Assembly (NCBI GenBank): GCA_022647615.1
Contig: JALCKZ010000001.1
Coordinates: forward strand, 2,158,178-2,222,177
DNA: 64,000 nucleotides
Origin: Bacteroidales bacterium
GTDB lineage: Bacteria; Bacteroidota; Bacteroidia; Bacteroidales; UBA932
Direction of reading: 5' to 3'
The translations under genes were made by a program, and so were the position numbers. Under the pieces are notes generated by a model. The model worked only from the letters and a program-made list of their open reading frames with translations. It was not told the DNA's origin and did no database searches. How positions within the stretch are numbered: the first letter of the stretch is position 1; each line of letters opens with the position of its first letter. Shown one piece after another: positions 55,896 through 63,463 of this stretch.

Positions 55896-56687
55896 TCAGT
55901 CAAATAAGCCATTATAAAACATTTTTTTATTCACAGCCTTTCTATTGATGGCCTCGACAATGATATTACAAGCGTTCACCAACTCATCTATCTCCTTACT
56001 CGTCAATTCAATGTTCTTTAATGAATAGCCATAATGTACAGACCGACCTCCCCTATGCACAATGCTATTCCTTATATCATACATTTTCTCCATGTTATTA
56101 AAGAGATCAATCTCTAATTCCAGACCAGTAAACTTTTTAAATAAGTTAACAAGTCGCGGTGCATCAGACACTTGTGTCTTCCTTAAAGATTTAGTAATTT
56201 TTTCTAAAGAACCCGACTTCTGATCATCAGTAAATTTTAAAGACTTCGTGTATTTGTTAAAGTTGATTTCTTCTCCCAATATAAGACCTGTTAAAGTATC
56301 TACAATATAACATTCATATGCTGAAAAAATGCCCAAATAGAGCAGCTTCATAAACGTATTATTATGTTCCCTATTTTTCCAGTCCATACAAATTGAATAG
56401 ATCTCGTTTATATCATTTTTGTAGTTGATTATAGCATCTTTGGGATTAATATTTATAAAAATATTACCGCAATTATAAGCAACCACACCAGAACCGCCGC
56501 AATATATAACATATGGCAAGGATGGATTTTTATCTGAAAAACAAATATCTTCTTCTACTCTTTCAATGTCATACTCAGGGCCAATCTTATTTATATCGTC
56601 CTCAGTCACACCCGCATAAAAATCCAAAGCCATATTCAAGCCACTTTTTCCTATAATATTTCCCTTAGTGTAAATTATTTTTTTCAT
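55896..56687 (-). CDS. HEPN-domain protein in KAP operon
   Basis: 263 aa. The C-terminal half (about 105-255) is helical and holds the RNxxxH motif RNSIVH (206-211) in KMYDIRNSIVHRGGRS, the hallmark of HEPN ribonuclease-like domains. The N-terminal half (about 1-100) is a beta-rich region with no known family. HEPN proteins often act as RNA-cutting toxins, here possibly controlled by the adjacent KAP NTPase (inference). It stands 18 bp from the KAP remnant upstream and 25 bp from the KAP gene downstream, in one operon. Confidence 0.72.
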   Translation of the reverse strand: MKKIIYTKGNIIGKSGLNMALDFYAGVTEDDINKIGPEYDIERVEEDICFSDKNPSLPYVIYCGGSGVVAYNCGNIFININPKDAIINYKNDINEIYSICMDWKNREHNNTFMKLLYLGIFSAYECYIVDTLTGLILGEEINFNKYTKSLKFTDDQKSGSLEKITKSLRKTQVSDAPRLVNLFKKFTGLELEIDLFNNMEKMYDIRNSIVHRGGRSVHYGYSLKNIELTSKEIDELVNACNIIVEAINRKAVNKKMFYNGLFD

Positions 56688-56705
56688 ATTTCAGAGTTAA
56701 CGATA

Positions 56706-56906
56706 TTAATATGACTCAAATATTACTAACATTTTGATGAAAGTTGTCTTGCCAGTATCCCATGCACCATTGATTGCCAATGTGAAACCTTCTTGATAAA
56801 TTCTAATAACATTAGTTAACGCTACCGCATTGGGCTCTCTGTTGAATTTGTCATTTACAAACGGATTATCAGCAGGTATTTCAAAATCATTATGTTTTGC
56901 CTTCAC
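56706..56906 (-). pseudogene. KAP NTPase N-terminal remnant
   Basis: 66 aa. It has the usual KAP start (NDFEIPADNPFVNDKFNREP) and an intact Walker A (AINGAWDTGKTTFIKM), then stops four or five residues later (LVIFESY). The rest of the domain is missing. Likely left by a deletion that joined it to the HEPN gene. It differs from the complete KAP gene at 53069, which has a different N-terminus. Confidence 0.75.
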
Positions 56907-56969
56907 ATTAAAATCAGATTAATATCATAAATATTGCTAATAACTTTTTAGTACATAAGGACTAAACGA

Positions 56970-57608
56970 TTATTCATCCCCGATAATACTTCTTAAAAGA
57001 AATTCCAAAGACTTAGCTTCAGCAACTAACATATCATACAAATTATTCCTCTGTCTTTTTGAATCAAAAAACTTACCTCGCACCACATCGATTACAGCAA
57101 ATGAAATTTCTTCATCAATATTCTTTTTTAACTCATGTTCCATCAAAGCAATTATCATATCCGCCTGTCCTCGGCTCAACGCATTTTCATCATGCGAATC
57201 GATATACAGCTTTACGTAATATTTTTTATTTCTTAGCATCAGCCCTAACTCCGGATTTAGGGAAACTATAAGACCACCTACCCGCCATTTTATCTTAGGA
57301 GGTTCTCCAATCCATGCAATCTTCTTATGTCCAAGGAAATTAATGTAACCACTTATTGCCTTATTATAATTGTTTTGCTTAGTTTCATGGACATTTCCAG
57401 CAACTTCTTTTAAATCATCTATACTCCCCACATTCTTATGGAAACTTATTATAGCCTGCCTTAACCTGCGCCAATAATCCGTTTTGGCATCATATTCTCC
57501 CTCAATAATTTTCTCTACTACTCTTTTGGCAGCAGAAATTTTGCCTCCTGCAGTTTTGTTTATGTATCTCATAAACCCAGTCAAGGAAACTTTTAACTCA
57601 TTTTCCAT
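56970..57608 (-). CDS. Unknown protein, first gene of KAP-HEPN operon
   Basis: 212 aa, no signal peptide or membrane helix. The N-terminal third is basic and helical (FMRYINKTAGGKISAAKRVV, DYWRRLRQAIISFHKN). The middle is beta-rich (VGGLIVSLNPELGLMLRNKK, then YYVKLYIDSH), the end helical with FAVIDVVRGKFFDSKRQR. The mixed strand pattern with acidic and Lys residues could fit a nuclease fold, but no motif is clear enough to name one. It is 63 bp upstream of the KAP remnant in the same orientation and shares its AT-rich composition. Confidence 0.65.
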   Translation of the reverse strand: MENELKVSLTGFMRYINKTAGGKISAAKRVVEKIIEGEYDAKTDYWRRLRQAIISFHKNVGSIDDLKEVAGNVHETKQNNYNKAISGYINFLGHKKIAWIGEPPKIKWRVGGLIVSLNPELGLMLRNKKYYVKLYIDSHDENALSRGQADMIIALMEHELKKNIDEEISFAVIDVVRGKFFDSKRQRNNLYDMLVAEAKSLEFLLRSIIGDE

Positions 57609-57812
57609 AATTAAATGATTTTATAAATAATTTCTATTTCTTGTACTCCAATTTAATTTTTAACATTAAGATCCTCATTTTATTCTACTGCTTGAAGTTT
57701 ACGAATAAATTGACAGATTCACACCTATTTTGGAAAACATTTACCTCACTATATCCAAAATATCTCCTTATAAAATGTTTAGCAATGCAAGCTATATCTT
57801 AGTAATAAAAAA

Positions 57813-58505
57813 TTAAGGCTTTTTTATCACCATTTTTAATCTATAAAAAGTTGGATACTTTTCATCTTTATCTGCAATAAATGTAAACCCCATATTCACC
57901 TCATACTTACCAGATTCTAGTGTATTCAATACCCTAATCCAATTATTAGCTTCCCTAACTTCATAATCAGTATCCATAACATAAGCTCCATTTTTATCCA
58001 AATTACTAATTTTAATTCCTAGGCAATAAATCCTTTTAATTATCTTATCATTAAAAAAAGCATACTTAAAATCTATGTACTTGCTATTCGTAGAAGAAAT
58101 TGTCCCAGAAAAATATGGAGAAGCATCTCCGATGGTATATCCCATACGACTAAAGACACTTTTTGGTAAAGGCATATTCGGCTGCAAGCTCATACCATCA
58201 ATTGCAAAATTTTCAAAACGTCTGTCATTATTTTCATTTACCTCTCGCTCATTTAATTTATGCACTTTTTCATCTAATTTGCCTTGCAAATCACTATTTT
58301 TAAGTGAATTTAAAATGGCGATGTTATTATCATGATTACTTTTATAACTGTATACAACATTTATTGTATCGGGTTTTTCATGAATAAAAATTGTTCTACT
58401 AGGGAAAAGTCTATCACATGCTTTTGTAACAAAAACCGTCAAAAAAATTATAACCAAATTTCTAAACCACCATTTATGTGAGATTAATTTAATTTTTTTA
58501 CACAT
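57813..58505 (-). CDS. Single-pass membrane-anchored protein, function unknown
   Basis: 230 aa. One N-terminal membrane helix (WWFRNLVIIFLTVFVTKAC, about 12-30), then a charged helical linker (about 60-95, KLDEKVHKLNEREVNENNDR) and a beta-rich C-terminal domain (about 110-228: YFSGTISSTNSKYIDFKYAF, then ESGKYEVNMGFTFIADKDEK). No family recognised. It precedes the KAP-HEPN operon by 204 bp on the same strand. Probably periplasmic domain or inner-face anchor; a partner role in the defence locus is only a guess. Confidence 0.6.
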   Translation of the reverse strand: MCKKIKLISHKWWFRNLVIIFLTVFVTKACDRLFPSRTIFIHEKPDTINVVYSYKSNHDNNIAILNSLKNSDLQGKLDEKVHKLNEREVNENNDRRFENFAIDGMSLQPNMPLPKSVFSRMGYTIGDASPYFSGTISSTNSKYIDFKYAFFNDKIIKRIYCLGIKISNLDKNGAYVMDTDYEVREANNWIRVLNTLESGKYEVNMGFTFIADKDEKYPTFYRLKMVIKKP

Positions 58506-58686
58506 TTTGTTGTTAAAAATATTTAGTGGATTGAAATGAGAGCCACATTTTAGTTTAAAATATCGTCATTCGCGCTTATACAACAAGTCAGACACATCCA
58601 CTATAAAGTATCATTTCCTTGTTCCTTATAGACACATATAAAATTCTTAGTCGTACAATGAACGCCAGAACCGCCATGTTTTTCCC

Positions 58687-59247
58687 CTATCTCCTCACAT
58701 ACACCTTCCTACCGCTCCCATTGATATAATACTTGCCACCTCTTGGTCCAGTGTAAATTTGATAACCTGAACTGTTGGTTCCATTTTCAGATGAACTCGC
58801 AGAAGAAGGTGATGACTGTGATGATGACGTTGTCCCAGATTTAGATCGATAGATGGAATTATCGGAACTATTGCCCTTATGTTGCCAACAATAATCGCTT
58901 CCCGGGTCTGCCCTTCTTGTACACCTTGTTCCTTTCTTAGTAATCGCCTTACATTGACGGAAAGCCATAGTGTCTTTATTTCCCTGACTTATAGTATTGT
59001 TAACCGGAACAGCCTCGACCTCGGGAATTGTAGATAAAATACTGAGAACATCATTAATCTTAGAGCGCAGCATATTTATTTCGTTATCCTTTTGCGCAAT
59101 TATTTGGTCCTTAGAAGATAATGATAGCGTTAAGGCACCAATGCTATCATTAAGAGATTTATTTGTTCTTAATAACTCAGATCTAGACTGAGAATAAACC
59201 GGAAAACACGACAATAAAGAGAACAGAATAATTATTAGTTTTTTCAT
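58687..59247 (-). CDS. Secreted DUF5763 / PBCV-basic-adaptor protein
   Basis: 186 aa from ATG 59247 (MKKLIIILFSLLSCFPVYSQ, signal peptide). A short coiled coil (about 22-65) comes first. Residues about 95-125 hold QCKAITKKGTRCTRRADPGS ... YCWQHKG, the Cys/His pattern of DUF5763. A Ser-rich linker follows, and the C-terminus TGPRGGKYYINGSGRKVYVR matches the PBCV-specific basic adaptor domain, known from viral and phage proteins. Secreted or periplasmic. Function unknown. A TAACTTTG -7 box lies at 59275-59282. Confidence 0.8.
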   Translation of the reverse strand: MKKLIIILFSLLSCFPVYSQSRSELLRTNKSLNDSIGALTLSLSSKDQIIAQKDNEINMLRSKINDVLSILSTIPEVEAVPVNNTISQGNKDTMAFRQCKAITKKGTRCTRRADPGSDYCWQHKGNSSDNSIYRSKSGTTSSSQSSPSSASSSENGTNSSGYQIYTGPRGGKYYINGSGRKVYVRR

Positions 59248-59274
59248 AGAGTAATAGATTATTGGTTCCGATTC

Positions 59275-59282
59275 CAAAGTTA
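59275..59282 (-). promoter_or_regulatory. Putative -7 promoter box of the DUF5763 gene
   Basis: Minus-strand TAACTTTG matches TAnnTTTG, 28 bp from ATG 59247. Confidence 0.45.
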
Positions 59283-59348
59283 TAAAAATAATTGCAAGAA
59301 TAAACCTATTATTTTAAGCACCAGCATTTTAATAAATAACAGACTCAT

Positions 59349-59748
59349 TTTTATCCCGACAGTCAATCCTCCCCCGTTCTAGAGGCATACGCCAAACCCG
59401 CCCATAATTGGCGGCTTTGTGCGTGCATGTGCACTTGCCAGGAACTCGAGGCAAGTGCACATGAATAATAATAGTTCGTCGGAAGAACCGCAGAGCAACC
59501 TCTGGCCAGCAGCGCACTTAAAATCAAAAATCAGGTTGTTGTACAACTATGCAAAAAACATTAGGAAACAGCACATTGCAGAACATGCTAGGCAAAAGAA
59601 CCCGCAAGAAAGGCCATGCTAGATTTTGCAAAACTCACAGGCAATCAGGCATATACAAAAAGACATCCAACGCACAAGCAACACTGAGCGACGTTTTGCA
59701 ACCACCTGACAATCAGTTAGTTTTTCAAAGTTCTGACACAACAGGTCG
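59349..59748 (+). repeat. Structured repeat element, copy 1 (possible RNA)
   Basis: It begins with TTTTATCCCGACAG and shares long blocks with copy 2 (61851). A perfect 14-bp stem at 59426-59439 and 59450-59463 (arm CATGTGCACTTGCC, 10-nt loop) is its centre. Smaller hairpins: CCGCC/GGCGG and CAGAG/CTCTG. Short frames in both directions are conserved only where the DNA is and are not credible genes. Confidence 0.8.
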
Positions 59749-59793
59749 CAAACTGCAGAGATTTCCACTAAAACGATTCAAGAATTAAAATCT

Positions 59794-60066
59794 TTGGGCG
59801 AAATACAAAAAAATATATTATCCACATTTGAATTACCAAATAGCACAATAAACTCTCTTAAAACTCTTTCGCAAAATATACATAGGATAACTGCCTTTGA
59901 AACATTAGATAAACTAAGAGAATCGCTTATCGATATAGGACCACTCCTTTCACGTTCTGCAGATAATGAAATGCTCTCATCATTAGAAAAAAGTATCCAG
60001 CAAAAACAAAACATAAAAACCCTTAACAATATGGACACGGATAGCAACGATAAATTAAAAGAATGA
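59794..60066 (+). CDS. Small unknown protein or 3' remnant
   Basis: 90 aa from a TTG; the frame is open further upstream to 59737 with no ATG. The sequence (IQKNILSTFELPNSTINSLK, then LDKLRESLIDIGPLL) has helical, protein-like composition, unlike the repeat before it. It may be the end of a gene whose 5' part was replaced by structured repeat copy 1. No family recognised. Confidence 0.35.
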   Translation: MGEIQKNILSTFELPNSTINSLKTLSQNIHRITAFETLDKLRESLIDIGPLLSRSADNEMLSSLEKSIQQKQNIKTLNNMDTDSNDKLKE

Positions 60067-60101
60067 AGACATCTAATTGTTTATATCCCAACTATTGTGT
60101 G

Positions 60102-60929
60102 CTAATTATGCCTATTTGGATGCCTGAAATAATCATTTACATATTCCCTGGCAAAAAATCTAGGGTTAGCATTATTAAGTCCTGCGCCTCTAGTTGGTTC
60201 TCCAAATAATGCCGCTTCTAACTTGTCCGCTCTTTTAATATTATATTGATTCGCAATGTTATGCATTCTAGTGCAGTAATCGATGTACACATGATTAAAT
60301 ATTCTTCGATCTCTTAAAATCAGATTTCCCTCATTATTAAGCGCATACATTTGATTCGCATCCATATGTAAATCGTCAATTAGCATTGCACAATGAAAAC
60401 ACATGGCAAACTTATCAAAAATAAGAGGTTGAATTTCATCAACATGATTGAATCTCAGAAAATATAATACTTTTGAAATGAAGCTTTCACCAAGTCCATT
60501 TATATGATTTTCTCCTCCATTCATCATAGAATTAAACGCCTCAATAATACTATCATTGTTAGCACCTTCAAGTATATTTCTAACTTTAGCTATTTTGTTA
60601 TATATACTATCTTCCCCTTCTTCAAGGATGTGTTTAAAATTATTATTAGCACCTTTGTGCCCGCCTCCCCATAAAACAGTAGTTATTAAGCCAACATAAT
60701 TATTTCCTTGCTGGAAATAGTTTGCGACATCTTCTCTTGTAAGTTCATCATTAAGCAACGGTTCTATAGCAGCAAATTCGGGAAAATCATTTAATGCATC
60801 GTGAATGCTTCTAAACATATCGCCATTATTTCTAAACTTCCATTGAAAAGGTCCTTGTTCAAAATTATTGATATACTCAACATTATGTTGAATATATTCA
60901 AGAAATGTCATGTCTTCAACGTATTCCAT
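60102..60929 (-). CDS. OGG-like DNA glycosylase-fold protein (tentative)
   Basis: 275 aa, no signal peptide. The segment INGLGESFISKVLYFLRFNH followed by IQPLIFDKFAMCFHCA resembles the helix-hairpin-helix and 'PLIxD' part of the 8-oxoguanine glycosylase-like family seen in mobile and defence regions. TTVLWGGGHKGANNNFKHIL may be a substrate loop. Whether a catalytic Lys/Asp pair is present cannot be settled by eye: Lys146-like and Asp residues exist in the right region. Stands alone between two structured repeats. Confidence 0.5.
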   Translation of the reverse strand: MEYVEDMTFLEYIQHNVEYINNFEQGPFQWKFRNNGDMFRSIHDALNDFPEFAAIEPLLNDELTREDVANYFQQGNNYVGLITTVLWGGGHKGANNNFKHILEEGEDSIYNKIAKVRNILEGANNDSIIEAFNSMMNGGENHINGLGESFISKVLYFLRFNHVDEIQPLIFDKFAMCFHCAMLIDDLHMDANQMYALNNEGNLILRDRRIFNHVYIDYCTRMHNIANQYNIKRADKLEAALFGEPTRGAGLNNANPRFFAREYVNDYFRHPNRHN

Positions 60930-60956
60930 ATATTATATTTTAAAAGTTATTTTAGT

Positions 60957-60964
60957 CAAATTTA
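60957..60964 (-). promoter_or_regulatory. Putative -7 promoter box of the OGG-like gene
   Basis: Minus-strand TAAATTTG matches TAnnTTTG, 28 bp before ATG 60929. A TCCCGACAG copy (60973) lies on the -33 side. Confidence 0.4.
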
Positions 60965-60970
60965 GCAATT

Positions 60971-61070
60971 TATCCCGACAGCTAATCATCCTCGTTCTAG
61001 AGGCATACGCCAAAACTCGCTAGAGGTGCACAGAGCAACCTCTGACCAGCAGCGCAGGCAAAATCTATAA
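60971..61070 (+). repeat. Structured repeat element, copy 3 (internally deleted)
   Basis: It shares TATCCCGACAG, GTTCTAGAGGCATACGCC and the CAGAGCAACCTCTG hairpin with copies 1 and 2, but lacks the 14-bp stem and about 90 bp around it. Confidence 0.75.
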
Positions 61071-61107
61071 TCTAATGAGCATTAAAGTAAAAATACAAAG
61101 ACCAACC

Positions 61108-61335
61108 CTATTCCAAGAAATCCAATAGTTCCTTCTTTGTAGAACCAATAGTCCTTAAATTATTCAATATGATGAATTCCGGAACAGGTGAAATATGGGA
61201 TTGCAAAACAACGGGACGCTTGAGATCCTTTCTTGACCAGACTTCGTGTCCGCCACCTGTGCGTATAACTTTCAGACCTTTTTCAGTCAAAAAAGATCTG
61301 AAATCCTTAAGATCAACGTTTTGGACCTTTCCCAT
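61108..61335 (-). CDS. HicA-like mRNA interferase toxin
   Basis: 75 aa. A double-stranded-RNA-binding-like fold with the catalytic His in TGGGHEVWSR (about 27-36), close to the HicA pattern GSHxxW/F. Strand VVLQSHISPVPEFI follows. HicA toxins cut mRNA. The start overlaps the stop of the upstream HicB-like gene (TAATG), giving antitoxin-first order. Confidence 0.75.
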   Translation of the reverse strand: MGKVQNVDLKDFRSFLTEKGLKVIRTGGGHEVWSRKDLKRPVVLQSHISPVPEFIILNNLRTIGSTKKELLDFLE

Positions 61336-61706
61336 TAAGCAAAAGCTGGCATAGGAACACTAGTATCAACTTTTTTGAAAGGACGAGTATTTAATATTTC
61401 ACTAAGAGTCTTGTTCTTAGATAAAAGATTAGAGAACAAAGGTGGTGTATATTTCTTAGATTTTTTTTGCCAGCCTAGCTGAAACAACACATCTTCAAAA
61501 GTCTTTTTATTCAGGGTATACTTAAAAAATTCGCTCATACAAACCTTAAAAGACTCCTTTGCCTCTCTTTCGTCAGCACCATAACCATAGACATCAAGGG
61601 CAGGACAATAAACAACCGTCTGACCTCCATCTTCAAAAAGGATATAAGACAGTCTTACCCTTATCTCTTTATTATTGGTTTTAATTTTTCCAGAAACTAC
61701 GCCCAT
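61335..61706 (-). CDS. HicB-like antitoxin
   Basis: 123 aa. The partial RNase-H-like fold is visible: VRLSYILFEDGGQTVVYCPA, then LDVYGYGADEREAKESFKVC, matching the HicB pattern 'P.L.V.GxGxTxxEAxxN'. The C-terminal 50 residues are basic and lack an obvious helix-turn-helix. An SD sequence GGAGGAAAT precedes the ATG and a TATATTTG -7 box is at 61727-61734. Translationally coupled to the toxin gene. Confidence 0.75.
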   Translation of the reverse strand: MGVVSGKIKTNNKEIRVRLSYILFEDGGQTVVYCPALDVYGYGADEREAKESFKVCMSEFFKYTLNKKTFEDVLFQLGWQKKSKKYTPPLFSNLLSKNKTLSEILNTRPFKKVDTSVPMPAFA

Positions 61707-61726
61707 ATTTCCTCCACCTTTTGGTG

Positions 61727-61734
61727 CAAATATA
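61727..61734 (-). promoter_or_regulatory. Putative -7 promoter box of the HicBA-like pair
   Basis: Minus-strand TATATTTG matches TAnnTTTG, 21 bp before ATG 61706. Confidence 0.55.
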
Positions 61735-61850
61735 ATTCATTTTTCGAAAAATCTTAAACACTTCCTACAAAATGTTAGCACTATTAACAATTGAAAAAAT
61801 AAGCATATAGATCAATCATATTTAGGTTGGTTTATTAAAGTTAATAAAAT

Positions 61851-62309
61851 TTTTATCCCGACAGCCCAATCCTCCCCGTTCTAGAGGCATACGCCAAACC
61901 CGCCTCAGGTCGGCGGCTTTGTGCGTGCATGTGCGCTTGCCAGGAACTCGAGGCAAGTGCACATGAATAATAATAGCTCGTCGGAAGAGCCGCAGAGCAA
62001 CCTCTGGCCAGCAGCGCAAGCAAAATCTGTAATCAAGTTCTATCACACAACAAACACCAGCTTCCTCACATGGAATCAGGAATCGCAAAATCAAGTTGTG
62101 CCACAACTTTGCAAAAAGCATTGGAAAACAGCGTATTGCAGAACACCGCTAGTCAAAAGAACCTGCAAGAAAGGTCAGGCTGGATTTTGCAAAACTCGCA
62201 GGCAATCAGGCATATACAAAAAGACACCCAGCGCATAAGCAATGCTGAGCGACATTTTGCAACCGCCTGACAATCAGTTAGTTTTTCAAAGTTCTGCCAC
62301 AACAGGCCA
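61851..62309 (+). repeat. Structured repeat element, copy 2 (possible RNA)
   Basis: Same order of blocks as copy 1 plus an insertion of about 55 bp (near 62041-62100). The central stem 61928-61941 / 61952-61965 differs from copy 1 by one A-to-G change that keeps pairing as G-U only on the plus-strand RNA. It also carries the mini-repeat core in inverse orientation (62164-62180). Confidence 0.8.
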
Positions 62310-62348
62310 CCAGTAACAAACATTTCCTAACCCCCTAGTACTCACCCA

Positions 62349-62371
62349 CTTTTGCAAAATCCAGCCTGCGT
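62349..62371. repeat. Interspersed mini-repeat, intergenic copy
   Basis: Contains GCAAAATCCAGCCTGCGT, identical to copies at 34985 and 63440. Lies just upstream of the cupin promoter. Confidence 0.8.
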
Positions 62372-62403
62372 CAGCAAACCCCCTAACGCCTCCCAAAAAT
62401 CCC

Positions 62404-62411
62404 TACCTTTG
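62404..62411 (+). promoter_or_regulatory. Putative -7 promoter box of the cupin gene
   Basis: TACCTTTG matches TAnnTTTG, 46 bp before the ATG at 62458. A similar TACCTTTA (62768) precedes the nucleotidyltransferase. Confidence 0.5.
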
Positions 62412-62457
62412 CCCCACCAACCAACAACCAACCATCAAACAAACCAACAAACAAACC

Positions 62458-62787
62458 ATGCACCTCATCAACACCCCTCTCCTAGACACCATCACCGCCC
62501 AAGCCAAGCAATCCCCTCGCCTCCGCATGAATCACAACTTTCATGAATCGCCGGAGTCCAAGTCTCAGCGGCTTCTTAACGCTATGGAGCCCGATACTAT
62601 TATGCCTATTCACAGGCACTTGCAGTCGGATGAAACGCAGATTTTGTTGCGCGGGAAGATTGAGGTGACCGCGTATAATGACAAGAAGGAAGTTACGGAG
62701 AGGTATATATTGGGCTCAGCGACAGGTAATTATGGTGTTAATATTCCTAAGGGGCAGAAATTTCCTTACCTTTACCCCACAAAATGA
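62458..62787 (+). pseudogene. WbuC-like cupin, C-terminally truncated
   Basis: 109 aa. The start is a normal WbuC-type cupin: RMNHNFHESPESKSQRLLNA, MEPDTIMPIHRHLQSDETQI and LLRGKIEVTAYND, so the metal-binding HxH...E set is present. After GVNIPKGQ the expected second cupin motif (WHT and following) is missing and the frame ends in KFPYLYPTK. The end overlaps the promoter-like leader of the next gene, so a deletion probably fused the two. Family function: sugar-modification or LPS-locus metalloprotein of unclear role. Confidence 0.75.
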
Positions 62788-63228
62788 CCCCTACCCAACA
62801 CCAATTCATATCGCTTCTTAAGTGCGGCCTGTGGGGCACGCATCCGGACCCGCAACAGTTCGCAAAAGCGGATTGGCCGGCCATTGTTAAAATGGCTAAG
62901 GAACAGTGCGTTGTGGCCCTCATCACGGATGCAATGAACGAGCTGGCGGCCACAATGTGAGTCCCCATTGACAAACCCCTTCTTTACAAGGCTCAATTTT
63001 GACGCCGTCAGGATTGCGCGTAGAAACGCACAGCTGAACGCTACGTTGGCAGAAATCACGGAGTTGTTAAATTCCAATAGCATACCATCAGTAATTCTTA
63101 AGGGTCAGGGTGTTGCGCAGAACTATAGGAAGCCGGAGCAGCGCATGTCCGGGGACATTGACCTGTACGTTGGAGAGGCCAATTACAAGAAAGCAATCGA
63201 CATTTTGCAGCACTCTGGCAATAAGGCA

Positions 63229-63249
63229 CTTTTGCAAAATCCGGCTGGC
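63229..63249 (+). repeat. Interspersed mini-repeat, diverged in-frame copy
   Basis: CTTTTGCAAAATCCGGCTGG is two or three changes from the other copies. Encodes LLQNPAG inside the nucleotidyltransferase. Confidence 0.65.
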
Positions 63250-63439
63250 ACAACGCAAAAATCCAATGAAACCGTGAAGCATTATCACATGCAATACGGA
63301 GACGTCCAGGTGGAGCTGCACAAGTTTGCCAACTACCTTTATAACCCTATAGAGAACAGATATTTCCAGCGGCTCACAAAAAGATATTTGCAAAATCCTA
63401 GCAATCAGTCGGTTTTACCAAGCACTAGCAATCAACCAG

Positions 63440-63463
63440 TTTTGCAAAATCCAGCCTGCGTTA
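63440..63463 (+). repeat. Interspersed mini-repeat, in-frame copy
   Basis: Contains GCAAAATCCAGCCTGCGT. Encodes LQNPACVMQ with the following bases. The stretch before it (63388-63439) has two related half-copies around AGCAATCAGTCGG and AGCAATCAACCAG. Confidence 0.8.

Noticed and set aside
59329-62238. Similar short frames on both strands in the structured repeats (for example with WPEVALR or RACALARNSRQ)
   Set aside because: They are conserved only because the DNA is repeated; both strands and several frames give them equally, and they cross hairpin stems. No ribosome-binding sites or family match.
59349-62309. Structured repeats as retron or DGR template RNA
   Set aside because: No reverse transcriptase gene is in the window and no adenine-biased template/variable pair was found.
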